Origin: Malurus cyaneus samueli
Taxonomy: Eukaryota > Chordata > Aves > Passeriformes > Maluridae
DNA length: 64,000 nt
Assembly (NCBI GenBank): GCA_009741485.1
Contig: CM019218.1
Coordinates: forward strand, 33,604,387 to 33,668,386
Reading direction: 5' to 3'
Both the position numbers and the translations under genes were made by a program. Below, piece after piece: positions 22,701 through 64,000 of the stretch. Every line of letters starts with the position of its first letter. Position 1 is the first letter of the stretch. The notes below the pieces were generated by a model. That model was given only the letters and a program-made list of their open reading frames with translations, was not told the DNA's origin and did no database searches.

Positions 22701-25700
22701 TTCCAGTCTGGACAGAGTATATTCCTGAATCTTCCGGTGTGTAAAAGGCTCCCATGAGGAAGATAGCAATAAGGCATTTAGTTTCACTAGGGAGAAATTA
22801 TTGTCTCGATTTACAGCAAGGAAAATTTAGTTTGCATATTAGGAAATTATTGGCATTGCATATGTATAGGAATTGAAAAGATGCGATTTGGTTGTGGCTT
22901 AAAGTGTATGTGTTCTTCTGGTCTGTGCCCTGTTCTTAGATTTACATGAAATAAAAATAGAAGTCAGTGAAAACTCTGTTCCTGCTAGGTGTTCTGTGCC
23001 TGTACTGGTTTGTTTAAGGTATTTCTCTGTGGTGTCCTTATCTCCAGCAGTCTTTCCCTGTGTGTTGTAAAATAACCCAGCCATACTCATAGGATAGCAT
23101 TCAAACAGTTTCTGTTTTCTAGGCCAGTTAGTGAAGTAAATTTTATCGCTTTTAAGAGGAGCTTAAAGAACTTTGATCTATGAAATAACTCTTCTTTCCT
23201 GGCTCAATGTGAAAACAGTTGAGAACTTGTCTGCCCAGTTACAACGTTTGCTGTGCAGTGGTGCTGCTGCAGTGCTCAGGGGTCTAGAGTACCCTTAGTT
23301 TCTCACATGGATGACATTAAATCTGGGAAGGCAAGGAGAAATTTACCTTAAAAGTTTTGCTTCTGGTACAAATATTTTAACTACTGGAGTGTAATGTAGT
23401 TTTCTCCTTTGCCCTGTGAAGATAAAAAGCCAACTACAAAGTAGCTTGTACTGTGCATGACAGCATCCTGGAGGAGAATAACACTGTCCTGACTTAACTT
23501 GAGTAAATCCTTAAGTTTTTGTCTGTTGCCTGGGTTAGATTGCACAAATCAACATCTCGAAAGGAAAGTTAGCGCCTCACACATGTGCCCAGAAGCAGGG
23601 TAATCAGGTAATCAGCAGGAGTTTTATGCTCTAGCTGGGGATGCGTGGTGAATTCAGATGCCTCAGGGCAATGAATCTTGGAAGAGAAGATAGTGAACGT
23701 TGGTGCTTAATTCCATGTAAATTCTGCTGGAGGTGATGACAATTTGAGCATAGGCTTTTGTATTATTAGCATTACTGTTCTACAGTTCAGCTGGTATGTG
23801 TGCAACTGGTTGCTGCAGGAGAGGAGTTGAGTTACTAAGGCACAAGGAATCACAGCAAGGAGCTGAGCATGTTGCTGCAGGAACATTCTGCACCGTGAAT
23901 TTGTAGACTCTGCTCAAGTGTTGAGCTTCCACTGCCTTCTGTAGGAACATGCAGCATTTAGTCAGGCCTTTAGACAGGCCAGTGCTACTGATCTCTTTGA
24001 AGCCTCCTGAGGATTTCTAGGCAGCTGGAATGCCAGGCTGCCCACCCCACTCCATGGCACTTGTGGCTTTATATAGTCAGAGTGTTCGGCCAGTAATCTG
24101 TAGCAGATTTAATCTTGACATACATTTTTAATGTATGTTATCCGGTAAGGTTGAACAACTGTGGATAAATGGATGTTGTAGCAGGAAGCAGTCTAATGCC
24201 TAATTTTCTTTGTAGACTATTTTTACTTGTGAGAAGGGTTCTCCAAAATCTCTGTAGCAGACTTGCTTAATTGAATTAAAATGGTGTGGTTTTTCCAAGT
24301 TCTGTGCAGGTGCAGGTTATGGGCAAGTTGCATTTACATCACATAGATATAAAATGCATCCCTTCCCTTTAAAACAAACAAAAAATCACCCACTGAACAG
24401 TTACATTCATAACAGAGTGTTATTGTTATATGTTGTTTGTTTCAAAGGCTTTACTTTTTGCTCTTAACATGTTTTTCTTGCTTACAGTTTGCTCATTTTT
24501 TAGAGTAGCTCATCTTCCTACTCAAGTCCCATAAAAAGCAATTTCCTATGTTGTACAGCAGGTTAGTGATTTCAAAAGCACAAGTTGCTAAATCTGATAA
24601 AAGCCTGCAGGTTGTTTATGTTTAAAGTATGTGGGGGTTTTTCATTAAGAATTCAAAGGTGCCTGCATTCATCTAGAGAAAGAGCTCTTTCTGAAGTTTC
24701 TTCATGAAGAATGAAAGTCCTGAGATCGAACAGACTGATATATGATGAGATGAAATGCAGTGACTACATGGCTCAGAAGCTGTTTGGTTCTTGTTGATTT
24801 TGCGTAGTGATTGAGGAAATACCTTTGATTTATTATGTTATTTAAAGTACTTAATGGAAGTTCTTTCACAGTAAAATTGAAGTACTTAATTAAAGTGAAC
24901 CATGGGTTTTAGAGGTTTTATAGCAGCATTTAGGAGAAAGCTAAGGATGATGGGATGTGGTTTATGTCTGAGACAGTAAGTCAAGGGTTGATTCTGGATA
25001 TAGAAGGTGTGTTCTCCCAGTCCCTGTAACATCTACTGATGTTGTCTGAATCTCTGTATTTCTGAGCCTATGCCTCTGAGGGCTTCTCTCTGTGGAGGTG
25101 AAAGGTTCTCTTTTCATAGTGACATCCAATAGCATTTGAATTCTATTAGTATTTTTAGTACTCTGTCATAAGTAATACCCAGCTGATTGGGCAGTTTGCC
25201 GAAAACTCTTCCTGTAATCGTGTATAGTTACTATGTGTTTTAATTAGCCAAAACAGGTGTAATGTTAGCTCTGCTGGTGGAAGCTTTTTAATGTTCTGTG
25301 CTAAGTGGCCTGCTTTTCCTGATTTAAGTCCCATGCTGCTTTTCACCCCAGTGCAGAGTGAATTCCGTAAACACTTGGTAATCTTGACCGAGATCTTGAA
25401 CACCTGTAGGATATTACTCTGCTAAACTACAAAGTAGTGCCAATGTGGAATGTTGGGGAGGTACAGAATATTGTAATGCAAAAGGAAGTGTCTGAAATTG
25501 GTGCAAGGATTAGCAGCCTTCCTTTTCATGAGTACTTCCATATTAATTGCATTAAACCAGCTTTCCTATGTTGGATAGGCATCTAAACATTTGTCACTTG
25601 TGTATGATCATTAATAATTCTTTTAGATCTGTTGCAGCTGCCCAGATCTGATTTGTGTATAAACAGTCTATTGGTGATGTGCTCCTACACTCAACAATTC

Positions 25701-27576
25701 ACTGGAAAATCAGGAGTCTGCAATATCTCATTTTCTGTTTCTACTCATATTATCTTAAAGTTTCTTTAACTGCTGTCTCAGTTGAAATACATTTAAAAAC
25801 AAGTTATGACCTTCGTAAATGCTTTTAAAATAACTTGTTCCAAAAGATAGTATTTCTGTATCCTGACCTTCCATCAAGGCAGGTGCTTTTGCATGCACGT
25901 CAGTGATACTATATGAATTTATATGCAGGCCAGTGCAAAGTTCTGAACAATATTATACGTTTGTTGGGGGTGATGTGTCAAAATAAACAGCTTCTACTAA
26001 TGAATCAAATGTATCAGATGCCCATGCAATAAAGCTAAAAAATGCATGTTTAAACACTCAGGTATTTCATGAGATCAAGAATGATGGCTAGGGAAAACAA
26101 GGTTTCTGAATCTCCTGTTGTGTTTTAAGTGTGTTTATTTTGGTATGATGATGTGGATTTGTTTTAGGGAGGAAACTTTTTTTCTGTTGTCTAATGGTGG
26201 AAGGGCTGTTGCAACTCTGTTTCTTCCCCTTTAAACTGGACAGATGCTGGTATTTACCTTATCTGTAAATGGACGTGCAAATCTTTAGGGAGTTATTTGT
26301 CAAAGAACTACATTTTGGACTTAGAGTGGTGTGATTTTATTTGCTGTTGTTTGTTTACAGTTGTACAGAATGATTGAGTATCAGAGCTGCTTTTACCTAG
26401 CTGCTCTAGTTAATCTGGATTTGGTAAAAATCCTGTTCCTGCCCTTTGCTCACAGCTTCTCGTCAGTACCGGATTTGGAGGTTTTGATGCCCCTGATACA
26501 GAAGGTTCATATTAAATAATTAGAATTAACTTTGTATGGTCAGCTGTGGAGAAGAGTTCTTGAAGAAGGCTCTTGCAGGTTAAGTTTGATGCTATTAGTT
26601 AAGTTAGCTCTGAAGTTGCCTAATATAAGATAAAAAAACTTGAAAGGATTTGTACTTTTCTATGCAGCTACAAAATGCCTGGTATTAAACAAATATATTT
26701 ATTTCCATTTTAGGATGAGAAACTGCCTCTGCTAAGTCTATAAAAATTGACAGTAATGCTCAACAATTCTGTATTTTGGTGTATTTTAAGAGAAAGAAAA
26801 ATAAAAAGATTATACCCTGTTATTTAAACAGCCATATCTATCTTTGCATTATAACCTAGACTCTCTAGTTAATTTGCACTCCTTATGAATTAAACATGAT
26901 AAAATACATATGGCATTTAATTTGACCTGCTACTGCTTTCATTTGCATATATGCAAGTCTTAAGTAGATCAGTGTTAAAATGCTGTCTAAATTGAGTATT
27001 TCAGTACAAGCCTTCTTACAGAGGCTAATGAGAAAAATACTGAATTTAAATAACTTCAAATTTTATTTTATGCTGAGTAAATGGATCAATAAAACTTGAA
27101 GATGTAGAAAAATGGTGATCTTTGAATGGCTTTTGTTTCATTTTCCTGAGGCCTTAAATATCTTCCTTGAGTGCCCTTGTGTACTGAAATAAAGATCTGA
27201 GTTTGCCCTACTTGGTTTCCCCAATTCCTTATATCTCTGTCAAATCGTAGTTGAAAAGCGTTTTGTTAATCTGATTTGAGTAGCTGAGAGGATTCCTACA
27301 GATCTCTGGGTTTTGAATGAGTATCATGTCTTGGATGACAAGGAACAAAATGTAAGAAAGGGAAAGCTACTTTTTATTATAGAAGTTTTAGATGACTGTT
27401 CAAAACTACCGTATCTTTTTCTGAAGAATACTGACTATGCATGAGAGGTATGCATTCTCTTAAGCTCAGCACAAGAGTTTTCATGAACATTAACTTCATT
27501 TACTTTCTTTAGTAAAATAGATTGATGAAACAAGGATCCTGAATGTTGGTTATTTTTAAACTGTTTTTATTTGCAG
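19782..27576 (+). other. ZNF106: ZNF106 intron 1 (7.8 kb)
   Basis: From the CpG-island donor to exon 2. AT-rich. No transposon, RNA gene or conserved exon recognised. Confidence 0.65.
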
Positions 27577-27606
27577 GTATGGGATAATATTTCCAGAATA
27601 ATAAGC

Positions 27607-54192
<26,586 letters not shown>

Positions 54193-54358
54193 AGCTTTTC
54201 ACCTCCCACATTGGGAAGTAATTTTATATGTCAGAATTATTCCAAATAACATCAGTTTCTTACTCCAGTCTTTCCTCTTTCTTTTCCCACTTGGAGTGTA
54301 AAAACTGAGTGGGGCTGAAATGCATTGCTATGGAGTCTGCAGGTTGTGTTGCACTCTG

Positions 54359-54412
54359 TAGAAATACTGGTTGAAAGTATTTCTAGAAAGTATTTCTATT
54401 TGTAGAAATACT
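54359..54412 (+). repeat. Alternating inverted 10-mers in the ZNF106 3' UTR
   Basis: TAGAAATACT occurs at 54,359 and 54,403, and its exact reverse complement AGTATTTCTA at 54,376 and 54,389. Adjacent pairs can fold into two hairpins with 10-bp stems and loops of 7 and 4 nt. Confidence 0.9.
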
Positions 54413-54699
54413 GGTTGAAATTACCAGAAAGGCTGGTAATTAAGACTTAGCCCAAATTCTTGCAAGTTTTAAAGCATTGACAGACAAGAATATTCCTTCC
54501 TCTTGTCTGCCTTGTTTTTTTGTTGTTTGTTTTTTTATGTGGTTTTATTTGTTTTTTTAAGAAGCATAGTCTTTGGGAAGTCCAAAGGGATCTTGAGAAC
54601 TTAGATTACAATAGGTGCTGCTGTTTGCAAACTCAGCTGGAAGCCTGTTATGTGTCTAAGACATGTCTGTTTGTTGTATCCAATTTTTAAACTGATTTT

Positions 54700-54705
54700 A
54701 ATAAA
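54700..54705 (+). other. ZNF106: Proximal poly(A) signal AATAAA of ZNF106
   Basis: AATAAA 508 nt after the stop codon. Confidence 0.6.
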
Positions 54706-57700
54706 ATTCTGCAAATTAGAATATCACAAATTCTAACAATGTAATCTGAATATCCAGTGTATGTTTTTACTTTCTTCATAAAAAGAAAAGCTATTTTATG
54801 GGGACTGGAATTAATTAATTTTGTAATGTCAATTGTAACTTATTTTTTATTCCTTGTGTAAAATTTGCTATAACTGGCACAATATATACAGTGATAGATA
54901 TAATACCTTCTGAGGTATTTTGTTAATTTTGAGGAAAGCAGTTATTTCTTGAGAGAAGCCAGAAGCAGCAAAACAGTCAGAACAGTGGCTCTACTCACAT
55001 GCTTTGCAATCCTAATCTTTTTCAATATAGGTCCTTATGTGTAGGGCAGAACTAAGTGGTGTCTGTTTTCTTTTAGTTAAAAATCAGCATAACTGCCATT
55101 GCTATATTGATAAAACATCATAATTGGATTGCTGATTTTATATGGAATCTTAGTGACTGAGCTTTGCAGTCCCATATCCTCATGGCATAGCAAACTAAGA
55201 AATGCAAAGGCACTGTGTGTCTAAGTGTATCCACTTCGGTAGTGTTTTGTTTCTGTTGTGAACTGGCTTAATTGGCTTGTGCTATCAAGTTCTCAAAAAC
55301 TCAACTGGAAAGAATGGAGCAGGAATTTAAAGTCTAAAGTTCTCAAGCAGAAGCTGAGGATATGAAATGCATATCACATGTGAAAATACTGTTTCTACTA
55401 ATGCACAGAAAGTACCACAGGGAGGCCAGTGCTGAAGAAGGAAAGAGTGTTTCTGCTTGTCAGGATTTCCTTGCGGGTGTCCCTTGAGGGGTATTGCTTT
55501 ACCTTGTGAAGTTCAGTGAAATGCACATCTGGCACTTGCCATCCTCTCTCCCCTAATGACACTAATTTAGCAAAGAACCCTCTTAACATTGAGACTAATC
55601 TAGCAGGGAGCTTTGTGTTCACTTTTGCCTAACTTGCTGCTCAGCATAAAATAAGCAGAGGTTTCCCTAAGCTGTAAGAGAGGGTGGAGACAGTGAACTG
55701 AGATGCTTGTACACGAACCCAGCACTTTTCAAGAAAACTGAGTGGACTGTTTTTACTGGCAATCTTTTTCACGACCACTTTCAGACTTGCCAACCATAGA
55801 CCAAGTAAGTTTTATCGCCTCATTCTTTGACCATAAAGGAGCCCTTTGAGGCCAAGAAAGTGAATGATTGAGGAAGGCCCATGGATGTTCCACTGTCATC
55901 AAATCAAGGAACTTCAGGGCCTTCTCTGGAGCACACTGGTTTTGTATTATCTTAGCAGACAAGCATTATTGCTCTGTCATTGATGAATATTTTTTGTGAG
56001 ACAGGAGTAAAATGTAATTAAGATGCAGTAGCATCCTACTTCAAAGATACTGGAATCTCTTAGGTTCCAGTGCTTTTGTGGTGATTGGTTTTGTTTACTT
56101 TTTATTAAGGTGTTTGTGGATAGGAAAAAGCCCCAGCATGTGGTTCAGACCTCAGCTTATTCTGACGGTGTTCTTGTTTTGGTTTTGGGGAATGTGTGTT
56201 TGTGGTTTTGCTGTTGATTTTTTTAAATCTTTCTTTCAGTGGTCTATGGATGAAGCAGTTCAATAGAGAATCAAGTTTGGGGAAGTCTTTAAGCAGCATA
56301 GATGTTTTCTGATGGAGAGTGTAATGCTCTGAAGTCTGAGAGCGTTTGGGTTTTTTCATGACCTGAATGCAGACCGCGTAATACTTGTACCATTTCCAAA
56401 GGTGTTAATATTCAGTTCTTCTGCAGGTTTTTTGAACCACAAAGAGGGAGTATGTAAGGGTAGCATAAACAATGTGGATGTCTTAAACTGTCCTTCATGG
56501 GCTGTGCTGCAAGTGAAGGTGTGGAGGTGTGTCCCGAGGACAAGCCTGTGGGACTGTAGTGGCATTCTGGAAAATGTGTGTGAGATAAGATTTTGTTACT
56601 TGTCCCTTGTGATTCTTTACATTCTTTCAACTGTTTTCAGGAACATACAAAGATTTTTCTCACTAGATGTCGTAACAAACACAGTTGTTACACTTTATTT
56701 GCATTCCCATTTGCTTGTTGAGTTTATCTTTTCTAGTTGGTGGAAGCAGTCTTCCTTTTTATGCAGTCCATGATTATTTCTTTTTCTGTATTGAAAACAA
56801 TCCTGTAAAGTCTGGGCTTCTAAAGTCCAGCTTTGGCAGTGGTGTCTTTTGCTGCTTAGTAGGTCATTTCAGATATATTGTAAGAATCCTAGAATGGATA
56901 AGAGGTGGGATAATAGCAGAGCTGCACAAGTGGAAAATTTTGCTTCATAAATTAGAAACAATTTTTTAAAATCCTCAGGGGTTCAGAGGAAAATGTTGTA
57001 CTGCTTTGTCATAAGGATATCTTAAAAGGATTTGCTATGAAGTTGTGCAGCTGTGGAAATGCCCAGGCTTCTCTGGAGTTCTGTGGGGAGTTTTCCTATT
57101 TGTTCAGCTGGAATTTGATGCAGATTTTACAACTGGCCATTTACTTCTTCTGGAGGCAATTACAGAAGAGAGATGCCAAACTGATGGTTGTTGATACTCG
57201 TTGGTGAGATCCTCTCTGGTCTTGCAACATGGGGTTTTGACTCCTGATATACCTCTAGTTGAAGAATGTAATAACTTTGGGAAGGTGGGTGACATTTAAC
57301 ACAGTAATATTGGCATGAAAAGCAGTACTGCACATCTGAAGCCAGTTTCAGGACTATTTATTTTTGTTTTCAGTTAGTTTTTTATGCAAGTAAAAAGTTG
57401 TGGGTGGAATAGTGAATGGAGTGAAGATTTATTTTGTGGTTAGTGTGGATTTTTTATTAGTCAAACGTTAAAAATCGAGTTCTGGATTTGCTACATGGCT
57501 GACTACATATGACAGGCTCTTCAGGGGCCTTTTGGGATTGGTCTCTCCTTTCTCATTCAAATTACCAGGAAAAATTACAGCTATCTGGCAGTACAAAATA
57601 TTCTGGCCTAATGCTGCTACTTCTGTACATGGAAGGGGATGGAGGGAAAACTGCTGCATCCCTTGGTACAAAGATGCATTAAATATCCTGGCTTCTGCTT

Positions 57701-58298
57701 ACCTTGTGTTGCTTACATGTGAATTACAGAATTTAAACATCAGCACGTGAGTTGACTTCTGCAAAATTGCAAGAGCTTGGGTATGTGGCATGTTTGAAGT
57801 AGTGCAGTTCTTAATGCACATTTTCAAACAGTATGATCAAGCTGGATCCAGGTAAATGATAATTGAAAAATTGCAGTAAGTGGCAGGGGAAATGTTTTTG
57901 TTGGGAAATTATATTTTTCAGTTAAGTTGAATTAAAATACAGGTACAGGCTTGTATGGTACTACAATTCAAGCAGTTTAAGTTGTCCAGTGTTGCAGAGT
58001 AAGTGAGGAAGGATAAGGAGCAGTTTCAGCAGTTTTCAGTTTGTAAAATAATTCTCAAAGAGCAAACTGTAGGTATATATTCTGTTATATGCACCTGCCA
58101 GCTTTTCAGATTTCATTTTGCTGTAATGTTAAACAGTCTTTTTGAAGAGTGGAAGTGGAATAAAACAACTTGATTGAATATTTAATGATTTAAGCTGTGT
58201 AGAACGTGCACAGAATGATCATGGCTTTCTTCTCTCACTTTGGTACAAAGCTGTGAGTGTAATAATGAAACTTTACATGGCAAAAGAAGAAATGAAAA

Positions 58299-58304
58299 AA
58301 TAAA
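58299..58304 (+). other. ZNF106: Distal poly(A) signal AATAAA of ZNF106
   Basis: AATAAA followed within 40 nt by U/GU-rich sequence (TTGTTATGATTTGTCTGC plus a T run), the usual downstream element. Another AATAAA lies at 58,159. Confidence 0.6.
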
Positions 58305-59208
58305 GTTCTTTATATTGTTATGATTTGTCTGCTTTTTTTTTTAATGGAATGATTCTTTCACAGGATTTGGTAGAATTTGACTTTGTTCTGGTGGTTTTTT
58401 TTTTTCCTATTCTATGAAGGCTGGATAAAATCAGACAGGCCACTTTGAAGCTCCAGCATTGGCAGGAATGTTACAAGTATGCAGGAATCTCAGTCATTTG
58501 GCAGGGAATTGCAACTGTCCACCCAACTGGTGCCTCCAAGATGATGTGCTTCCTGCCTTGTTTCATGGCCCATTGCCATGGGGAGGGAAGTTCTCTAGAG
58601 CAGTTGGTAGTTCACTCACCAGAACTGTAAGGACCAGTTTTGAATTGCCAGTTAAAAATCCTGATTTAGATCTTTTGACTGACAGATTTTGGTTTTTTTT
58701 TTTCTCTGAACATCCCAACTAAGAGCATCTCTGCCATACTTGTATGGAACACAATGGCGGAGTGGAGGTAAGGCATGGCTGGAAGCCAAGGCTCTGAGTG
58801 TTCCAGTCATCTTAAAAATTTATTTGGGTTTTTAATAAAGTTGAATTTGAAGGAGAATAACTTTTCTTTAGAGATACTATAAGATTTTCTAACAGTTTCA
58901 GAGTAAGTTACAGTGCAAGACAACACTAAGAACTTTATAGTCAAAGGTTTTCTGCTTCTTAGTGACCTTTCAGTTAAATGCACTTTGCACTTGAATAACT
59001 CTGAGTGAACACTACAATTTGTTTTTTAAGTTTTGCTTTGCATTAGTGGATTGCTTTCCTATTTTTTGCCACTAGAGAACTAAGTAGAAGGTTTTCCTGG
59101 CAAAGTCTGGTCTTTCTTGCATGTTTTGTTTTTCCTTCCATTTTTTATACTGTACTTGTGAAAACCTATCCTCCTTTAAGCTGGTAGCCAAGGGAACATC
59201 TCAAAAGC

Positions 59209-59240
<32 letters not shown>

Positions 59241-59243
59241 AAA
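59209..59243 (+). repeat. T25/A10 homopolymer junction
   Basis: 25 T followed directly by 10 A, self-complementary at the junction. Confidence 0.95.
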
Positions 59244-59567
59244 GTGCATTCAAGGAATAAACTGACAAGTATTTGAGATATTAAGCAAATTTCATGCTTG
59301 CCAAAAGCTGCTGTATGTCCAGGAGAATTATGGAAGAGTGCTCAGTATTTCGTCTTCATCTGTTCTTTCAGAATAAACCCAAAAAAGCCTAGGCCAAAAT
59401 CCACTTGGTTTTATTTTTGGTTCCATTAAACTAATTGTACTTGCCCATTGTAGTATGTCCAAAGTAGTCATGCTGACATAGTATCTGATTCTGCTACAAG
59501 TCATTCCTTGCAATAAAGAAGTGCATGGTGCTTTTGGGAAATAGGACCCCAGTGGTGAGGGAAATAC

Positions 59568-59597
59568 GTGTGTGAGAGTGTGTGTGTGTGTGTGTGT
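59568..59597 (+). repeat. GT microsatellite
   Basis: Interrupted (GT)n of about 30 bp followed by TAGATATATAG. Confidence 0.95.
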
Positions 59598-60370
59598 AGA
59601 TATATAGATTTGTATGTATAAGGTTTTCTGCCTCAAATGGGAAATAAGTTTCTCAATGAAGAATGCAGTTACAATGAAAAACATTTATAATGTCTAAATG
59701 TATAATTAAGATCCCACGGGGGTACTAAAAATGAGAGCAAACTGCTCAGTTCTGGTACTTCTGCTGAGACAGTAGATCAAGCTGTACTCTGGTATTGCAG
59801 TCTGTCATGCCCTACTCTCCCATTTCTGCAGAGCAGTGATCCAACCTGCACAGCCAAATCTGCAGCGCTGTCATTGGGTTGCATAATGTAATTAGCACAA
59901 TCTCATGCGAGATCCTCAGTAAACATTACAGAGACACCAAAGGATAATACCAAGAGCAGGACAAGGAGTTAGTAACTAATTACAAGGTGGCAGTAAACAC
60001 CTCTGACTTCCATGGTTAGATACAGTCCCAGTTACACCTGACTTGAGAGAAGACTTTTCCAGCTGTCAGCACAAGCAGAATAATTATGTATTCTCCATGT
60101 CTTTACCTTGCAGAGAAAGCTTAATTCAGTCATCAATAAATTAATCCTTGTTGCCCAAAGGAAGAATGTCAGGATTATAATAGTTACAGAATACGTGCAC
60201 TCTACAAGAGTATGGTTGTCTCCTTTTCCAAGGGCTTCTTCCCATATGCTGTTTAACCTGGCGAGTGAGTGACATAATCAGGAAGTGCTCGTCTGCCCTT
60301 GTGATGAATGGTGCTAGTCCCTTGCAAGTCTTCAGTGTGTTCTTGATCAAGGTGGCCGCTGGGTCCAGTG

Positions 60371-64000
<3,630 letters not shown>

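Larger units (their letters stand above)
54193..58320 (+). other. ZNF106: ZNF106 3' UTR (about 4.1 kb to the distal poly(A) site)
   Basis: Follows the stop codon without any further recognised gene. Two strong poly(A) signals give a short (about 0.5 kb) and a long (about 4.1 kb) form. From memory the human transcript also has a long 3' UTR, which supports the distal site. Open frames of 60-123 codons inside it match nothing known. Confidence 0.65.
58321..60370. other. Convergent spacer between ZNF106 and CAPN3, including the CAPN3 3' UTR
   Basis: Minus-strand AATAAA signals (TTTATT on the plus strand) at 59,410-59,415 and 58,819-58,824 are candidate CAPN3 ends, giving a 3' UTR of about 1.0 or 1.55 kb. 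Also holds a T25/A10 run and a GT microsatellite. No separate gene recognised. Confidence 0.55.

Noticed and set aside
24735..24830. Possible C/D-box snoRNA (TGATGA near 24,743)
   Set aside because: No D box at a suitable distance and no closing stem.
56402..56773. 123-codon frame in the ZNF106 3' region
   Set aside because: No similarity and no coding character; lies in the probable 3' UTR.
59328..59684. 118-codon minus-strand frame
   Set aside because: Includes the GT microsatellite and the candidate CAPN3 3' UTR; no protein family.

Overview
The window is a piece of a vertebrate, almost certainly avian, nuclear genome. It carries small-exon, intron-rich genes, CR1 LINE fragments with the 3' end typical of bird CR1, two CpG-island promoters in otherwise AT-rich DNA, and short introns. 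The three genes have the same order and relative orientation as the CAPN3-ZNF106-SNAP23 block of human chromosome 15q15, read in reverse. The species cannot be named from the sequence.

Layout. Positions 1-16,840 hold SNAP23 on the minus strand: six coding exons (residues 1-188), then a 9.2 kb 5' UTR intron containing a CR1 element. The exon for the last ~21 residues lies beyond the left edge. Positions 16,440-17,090 are the SNAP23 CpG-island promoter, with two CCAAT/YY1-like composite sites. Positions 17,080-18,710 are a minisatellite of about 65 copies of a 25-bp unit, lying between two divergent promoters. Positions 19,470-19,960 are the second CpG island, which starts ZNF106 on the plus strand. 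ZNF106 occupies 19.5-58.3 kb: one non-coding exon, 21 coding exons that join without a frame break into 1,857 residues, and a likely 4.1 kb 3' UTR. Positions 60,371-64,000 hold the last five coding exons of CAPN3 on the minus strand (101 residues of the penta-EF-hand domain). CAPN3 and ZNF106 converge tail to tail.

The genes do not form a pathway. SNAP23 is a plasma-membrane Qbc-SNARE, ZNF106 a nuclear RNA-binding zinc-finger/WD40 protein, and CAPN3 the muscle calpain. The link is positional: SNAP23 and ZNF106 start head to head about 3 kb apart and could share regulation.

The most interesting non-genic structures are the inter-promoter minisatellite with a 46-bp higher-order period at one end, a GC-AG intron in ZNF106, a cluster of alternating inverted 10-mers in its 3' UTR, a four-copy ~74-bp array beside a CAPN3 splice donor, and a small uORF that would span the first ZNF106 splice junction. 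I found no convincing new protein-coding system, no tRNA or rRNA, and no CRISPR array.
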